Assembly (NCBI GenBank): GCA_036960605.1
Contig: JBALXI010000006.1
Location: 62,001-126,000, forward strand
DNA: 64,000 nucleotides
DNA from: Oleispira sp036960605
GTDB lineage: Bacteria; Pseudomonadota; Gammaproteobacteria; Pseudomonadales; Oceanobacteraceae
Reading direction: 5' to 3'
Position 1 is the stretch's first letter; every line of letters starts with the position of its first letter. The position numbers were made by a program, and so were the translations under genes. Positions 60,248 to 64,000 of the stretch are shown one piece after another. The notes under the pieces were generated by a model. It searched no databases. It worked only from the letters and a program-made list of their open reading frames with translations, and was not told where the DNA came from.

Positions 60248-61174
60248 ATGACTCAAACTTCAAGCGCATCAGCGCTGGGCGGAAAAGTAGAAATTAAACC
60301 ACGCCACATGTCTTTTCCTTTTTCTGAGGTGAAAGATAAATTCTTCTTTGGTGGTAATTCATTGTTAACTGTTTTCGCTGGCGCATTATCATCGACCTTT
60401 CCTCCGGGCGAAGCAGAATTTATTGAATCGGTACGTAATTATCGTGATCAAGTGACCGATGAAACATTAAAACAACAGATCAAAGGCTTTATCGGCCAAG
60501 AAGGCCATCATAGCCATCAGCATAAACAAGCCAATATTGCGCTGACTGAGCTAGGCATCGATGCCGTTCGTCTAGAGAAAGATTTAGAAAACGATCTAAA
60601 AAAATACATGAAGCGTAAGCACGCAACGCCTAAGTTTCGTTTAGCGATGACAGTCGGCATGGAGCATTTAACCGCGATCATGGCCGAGCATGTATTAACA
60701 ACGCCGGAATCATTAGGGCCGTTGAATGAAACCGTGCAAGAATTATTATACTGGCACGCCGTTGAAGAAATTGAACATAAAGCCGTGGCGTTTGATGTGT
60801 TTATGTTGTGTGAAAACGACCAAAAATACTTGCGCCGAGTATTGCGTTTAATCACTGTATTATTCAGTCTTCGCATCGCGTGTTATATGGTTGCGCTATT
60901 ATTTTGGGCTAGAAAAATGCCGTCTTGGAAAGATGTGAAAGGCTTCTCTGCTTTCATGTTTGGCAAAAAGTACGGATTAATCCCGAGTATCCGTAGCAAC
61001 TATAAAGATTATTTCAAAGAAGGCTTTCACCCTTGGGATCACGCCAATCAAGAGCTGGTGAACATGTGGAAAGAGAAAATGTATCGCCCAGAGCATGACC
61101 TAGGTTTACAGCGCGCGAATGCCAAAGCCGAAAAGAAAGCAGCAGACGCGACTAATTTTGGGTTGGCGATATGA
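60248..61174 (+). CDS. PF10118-type putative metal-dependent hydrolase, possibly di-iron
   Basis: 308 residues from ATG 60248, which follows AAGGGTTCCGATC; 12 codons upstream are open from a TTG but not favoured. Family landmarks: FIGQEGHHSHQHKQAN, VGMEHLTAIMAEHVL and LYWHAVEEIEHKAVAFDVF. The Glu-x-x-His pairs in these helices recall ferritin-like di-iron sites (inference). A hydrophobic stretch (residues 205-225, LRIACYMVALLFWARKM) suggests membrane contact. The stop overlaps the monooxygenase start as ATGA, so the two are coupled. A lipid or hydrocarbon substrate is plausible given the lineage, but unproven. Confidence 0.8.
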   Translation: MTQTSSASALGGKVEIKPRHMSFPFSEVKDKFFFGGNSLLTVFAGALSSTFPPGEAEFIESVRNYRDQVTDETLKQQIKGFIGQEGHHSHQHKQANIALTELGIDAVRLEKDLENDLKKYMKRKHATPKFRLAMTVGMEHLTAIMAEHVLTTPESLGPLNETVQELLYWHAVEEIEHKAVAFDVFMLCENDQKYLRRVLRLITVLFSLRIACYMVALLFWARKMPSWKDVKGFSAFMFGKKYGLIPSIRSNYKDYFKEGFHPWDHANQELVNMWKEKMYRPEHDLGLQRANAKAEKKAADATNFGLAI

Positions 61175-62682
61175 GTTTAGAAGTCGATTATGAAGTCGTT
61201 ATTATTGGTACCGGTTTTGCCGGTATCGGTATGGCCGTTAAATTACAACAAGCGGGTATTCATTCGTTCAAATTAGTAGAACGTGGTAATGAAGTCGGCG
61301 GCACTTGGCGCGACAATACGTATCCGGGCTGTGAGTGTGATGTGCAATCACACCTGTATTCATTCTCGTTTGAACCTAAAGCCGATTGGTCGAAAAAATA
61401 TTCCAGCTGGAATGAAATTCGTGATTACATTATTGCGGTTACCGACAAGCATAATCTGCGTCAAAAAATTCAATTTAATACGCGCTTAGAAGGCGCGAAC
61501 TTTGATAAAGACAGTGGCACTTGGTTAGTGAATCTCTCTGATGGCAGCAAGACCAGAGCACGTTTTGTTATCACCGCAGTCGGGCCATTAAGTAATCCTT
61601 CAATACCTGAAATTAGCGGTAAAGAAACCTTTACGGGGCCTATTTTTCACAGTGCACAGTGGAATCATACCGCAGACCTTAAAGGCAAAAAAATTGCAGT
61701 TATTGGTACCGGTGCTAGTTCGATTCAGTTTGTGCCACGCATTGCCGAAGATGCTCAAAGTGTTGAACTATTTCAACGCAGCGCGCCTTGGATTCTACCG
61801 AAGCCTGATCGTAAGATTTTCGGCATCGAAAAAGCCTTGTATAAATACTTACCCGGTTGGCGTTTAGCTCACCGTGCGTCGTTATATTGGGCCAATGAAA
61901 TTTCATTACGCGGCTTCTTAAAAGAGAAATCTTTTATTCGCTCAATCGCAGAGTGGGGGGCAACGAAGCACATTCACCATCATATTAAAGATGAAGTTTT
62001 ACGTGAAAAATTAACCCCTGATTTTCGTTTTGGTTGTAAGCGCGCTTTATTATCGAACGAATACTATCCGGCACTGGCACGAGATAATGTCGACGTTGTT
62101 GATACCGGTATTGAGCGCATTACCGCAACAGGCATCGTTGATAAGCAAGGCAAGGCTCACGATGTTGATGTCATCATTTGGGGCACAGGCTTTAAGGTTG
62201 ATGAACCGCTAATGGGCATCGACGTCACAGGTATCGATGGCCAAGATTTAAATGCGGTTTGGAAGGATAACGGCTTTGAATCGTATTACGGCACGACGGT
62301 AGCAGGCTTTCCAAATGCCTTTATTTTAGCCGGTCCCAATACCGGTATTGGGCATACTTCGCTGGTGGTGATGATTGAAGCGCAATTCAATTACATCATG
62401 GATGCGATTCAAAAGATTAAGCAACAAGACATTAAATACATCGACGTGAAAGAGTCGGTGCAGAGTGAATTCTGTCAAAGCATGCAAGACAAAATGGTCG
62501 GAACGGCTTGGACGTCAGGCTGCAATAGTTGGTATTTATCCGATTCTGGTAAAAACTTCACCATCTGGCCTGACTACACGTATAACTATATTCGCCAAAC
62601 GAAACAGATTAATTTAGCGGATTATCATGTTGTCACCATCGACAATTCGGTCATTGAAGAGGCGGCATTGGCCATTTCATAA
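61171..62682 (+). CDS. Flavin-containing monooxygenase, Baeyer-Villiger type
   Basis: 503 residues. The FAD Rossmann motif is VVIIGTGFAGIGMA at the N-terminus; the NADPH motif is IAVIGTGASSIQFV (175-188). Between them F154-W164 reads FTGPIFHSAQW, the FxGxxxHxxxW fingerprint of type I Baeyer-Villiger enzymes, followed by Asn rather than Pro or Asp. WGTGFKVDEPLMG is the late ATG-like motif. It inserts oxygen next to a ketone or oxidises a soft nucleophile with NADPH and O2, in the cytosol. It overlaps the PF10118-type gene by 4 bases, so they probably act on one pathway. Substrate unknown; a long-chain ketone is one option. Confidence 0.9.
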   Translation: MSLEVDYEVVIIGTGFAGIGMAVKLQQAGIHSFKLVERGNEVGGTWRDNTYPGCECDVQSHLYSFSFEPKADWSKKYSSWNEIRDYIIAVTDKHNLRQKIQFNTRLEGANFDKDSGTWLVNLSDGSKTRARFVITAVGPLSNPSIPEISGKETFTGPIFHSAQWNHTADLKGKKIAVIGTGASSIQFVPRIAEDAQSVELFQRSAPWILPKPDRKIFGIEKALYKYLPGWRLAHRASLYWANEISLRGFLKEKSFIRSIAEWGATKHIHHHIKDEVLREKLTPDFRFGCKRALLSNEYYPALARDNVDVVDTGIERITATGIVDKQGKAHDVDVIIWGTGFKVDEPLMGIDVTGIDGQDLNAVWKDNGFESYYGTTVAGFPNAFILAGPNTGIGHTSLVVMIEAQFNYIMDAIQKIKQQDIKYIDVKESVQSEFCQSMQDKMVGTAWTSGCNSWYLSDSGKNFTIWPDYTYNYIRQTKQINLADYHVVTIDNSVIEEAALAIS

Positions 62683-62729
62683 AGCTAATAGGTTTATCCT
62701 TTTTTCACTTTTTATCGGCTGTGGTTATT

Positions 62730-62912
62730 TCATTTAGATACAAAAAATCTTATTGATATAACCACAATCTTATTTCTGCCACGGTCGTTAAATTTTTCTC
62801 CCGCTATTCGTAATAAATTGTTAAACATCGGCTCAATGCTACCGTAATTCGCGTTAATAATTTCGAAACCTGTATCCTGCCCCGCCAATAAAGACACATT
62901 AAATAAGTGCAT
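62730..62912 (-). CDS. Small orphan frame or gene fragment, 60 aa
   Basis: The product (FNVSLLAGQDTGFEIINANY, then EPMFNNLLRIAGEKFNDRG) has coding-like composition, but the reading frame opens only three codons before the ATG and no ribosome site is seen. It may be a fragment of a lost gene. Otherwise the 62683-63014 gap holds only an inverted repeat TGTGGTTAT / ATAACCACA (62720-62766) that could end the monooxygenase transcript. Confidence 0.25.
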   Translation of the reverse strand: MHLFNVSLLAGQDTGFEIINANYGSIEPMFNNLLRIAGEKFNDRGRNKIVVISIRFFVSK

Positions 62913-63014
62913 CCGACGACGAATTCATATGAATTAGCACTACCCTTAATTATTAGGCGGTATTCGCTATGGTATTGAATCACCGATCTTGCACATCACA
63001 CTGATAGGCCCAGC

Positions 63015-63794
63015 ATGAAAATACTCGTTGTATTAATAACTCTTTTTATATCTTATAGCGCAATTTCTGCAGAAGAGCGTTCGTTTGAAATTAAGCGCAG
63101 TCAGATTAAAACCATCAATGTCGTCGCACCCATGTGGGAAGATTATACCAATGCCGATGGTACAGGCATGTATTGGGAGATAATGCGTTCGATATATTCT
63201 AATGAAAACATCAAGTTAAAGCCGTCTATCGTGCCATGGAATCGTGCGCTAAAAATGGTGACTAAATATCAAATATACAATGCGATTATAGGTGAATATA
63301 ACGATAGTAAAGAGGCGTTAATATTTCCTAAATACCCCATTGATGTTGAATATATGTCGGCATTTTCTAAGCAATCAATGCCGGCTTGGCAAGGTCTGCG
63401 CTCGCTAACAGGAAAGCGGGTTGGCTGGATCAAAGATTACAACGTGATTAAAGAGTCGCAGCGTGACTTCACTTTGCGCGAGTATCGAACGACTGAGCAA
63501 GGGCTGGAATTATTAAATGCGGGAAAGTTGGATTACATTATCGATGAATGGGATGAGTTAGCCATTGTTCTAAAAAATAAAAATCTAGCCATCGAAGATT
63601 ATAATATGAACGACATGCGCAAAGGGCGAGACGTCTATGTTGCTTTTGCCGACAATGCGATTTCTAAAATATTAGTTGCTGTCTATAACGAGCAAGTTGA
63701 AGCCATGATTAAGTCGGGCAGCATGCAAGCCATCTATAAAAAGTGGGGCTTAGGAGAAATGCCACCTGCTTTACAAAATGCAGGTGATCATTAA
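63015..63794 (+). CDS. Periplasmic solute-binding protein, family 3-like
   Basis: 259 residues with a Sec signal (ILVVLITLFISYSAISAEE). The body follows the bilobal family 3 binding-protein layout: GTGMYWEIMRSIYSNENIKL, VPWNRALKMV, the hinge LTGKRVGWIKDYNVIKES, TEQGLELLNAGKLDYIIDEW and a C-terminal AMIKSGSMQAIYKKWGLGEM helix. No permease or kinase gene is adjacent, so it may serve as an orphan sensor or feed a distant transporter or chemoreceptor. Amino acids or similar small polar molecules are typical ligands. Confidence 0.8.
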   Translation: MKILVVLITLFISYSAISAEERSFEIKRSQIKTINVVAPMWEDYTNADGTGMYWEIMRSIYSNENIKLKPSIVPWNRALKMVTKYQIYNAIIGEYNDSKEALIFPKYPIDVEYMSAFSKQSMPAWQGLRSLTGKRVGWIKDYNVIKESQRDFTLREYRTTEQGLELLNAGKLDYIIDEWDELAIVLKNKNLAIEDYNMNDMRKGRDVYVAFADNAISKILVAVYNEQVEAMIKSGSMQAIYKKWGLGEMPPALQNAGDH

Positions 63795-63875
63795 TCTGAC
63801 ATAATTCATTCATCTTTCTGTCATAAATTATCTATTTAATTGAAATTTAACCGCAACATTCAATGGAATATGATC

Positions 63876-64000
63876 ATGAAAACAGTCCTTAAATCTGCCG
63901 CAATTCTACTAAGCTCCGCTGTTCTAGCAACAGCGGTAAACGCTACCGATATGACTACAATTGAAGGTCAAGTTACCTTTGATCAAGGTGACTTTCATCT
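63876..64000 (+). CDS. Secreted protein, 3' end cut by window
   Basis: ATG 63876 has GGA ten bases ahead; an ATG two codons earlier is also open. The visible 41 residues start with a Sec signal (MKTVLKSAAILLSSAVLATA) and cleavage near VNA, followed by TDMTTIEGQVTFDQGDFHL. The frame runs off the window. The mature start looks beta-rich; no family can be assigned from so little. Confidence 0.7.
   Translation, partial: MKTVLKSAAILLSSAVLATAVNATDMTTIEGQVTFDQGDFH

Overview
The window reads as chromosome from a low-GC, AT-rich marine gammaproteobacterium, probably an Oceanospirillales relative such as Oleispira, Bermanella or Thalassolituus. That placement is inferred from the nrdR-ribD-ribE-ribBA-ribH-nusB-thiL order, a PutA without its DNA-binding domain beside an AraC regulator, and a monooxygenase plus PF10118-type protein pair. 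No rRNA, tRNA or CRISPR array was seen.

Bases 1-6200 hold a truncated TetR gene and five LuxR-type (GerE HTH) regulators: two paralogous pairs and one singleton. Bases 6.2-17.6 kb form an accessory block of surface proteins: two paralogous lipoproteins with YD-like text (A1, A2), two ELWxTDGT-repeat lipoproteins (B1, B2), one unknown soluble protein (C) and a decayed copy of C, plus an unrecognised IS3-family relic. All five intact genes carry the same 15-base box, ACCCTAAATTGCACT, 24-26 bases upstream of a -10-like hexamer. This looks like a small co-regulated family with an activator site, possibly served by the adjacent LuxR cluster (inference).

Bases 17.6-26 kb hold a receiver protein with Glu in place of the phosphoacceptor Asp, a 2OG-Fe(II) oxygenase-like protein, an RND/MMPL exporter fused to a LolA-like domain with its beta-barrel partner, and a MarR regulator flanked by three copies of ATGCATAYGCAT. 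Bases 25-40 kb are mostly housekeeping: thiamine and riboflavin synthesis, NusB, NrdR, an esterase, and proline uptake and oxidation with a PruR-like AraC regulator. Two long palindromic extragenic elements sit between ribBA and ribH.

Bases 40.1-48.6 kb are a second accessory block resembling orphan type VI secretion cargo. It has a protein with a VgrG/PAAR-associated style C-terminus, a 969-residue M23/SH3/EF-hand/SLT peptidoglycan hydrolase with a putative periplasmic immunity protein and a small untracked gene, a frameshifted second copy of the first gene's 5' part, a membrane-domain protein, and a secreted leucine-rich-repeat protein. No T6SS structural genes lie in the window.

Bases 48.7-64 kb return to core and metabolic genes: glyA, a haem-binding-motif lipoprotein with a Tat-exported DUF1501 protein, a 1406-residue PAS/GGDEF/EAL sensor, ettA, a putative di-iron protein overlapping a Baeyer-Villiger-type monooxygenase, and a periplasmic solute-binding protein. 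A secreted protein is cut by the window end.
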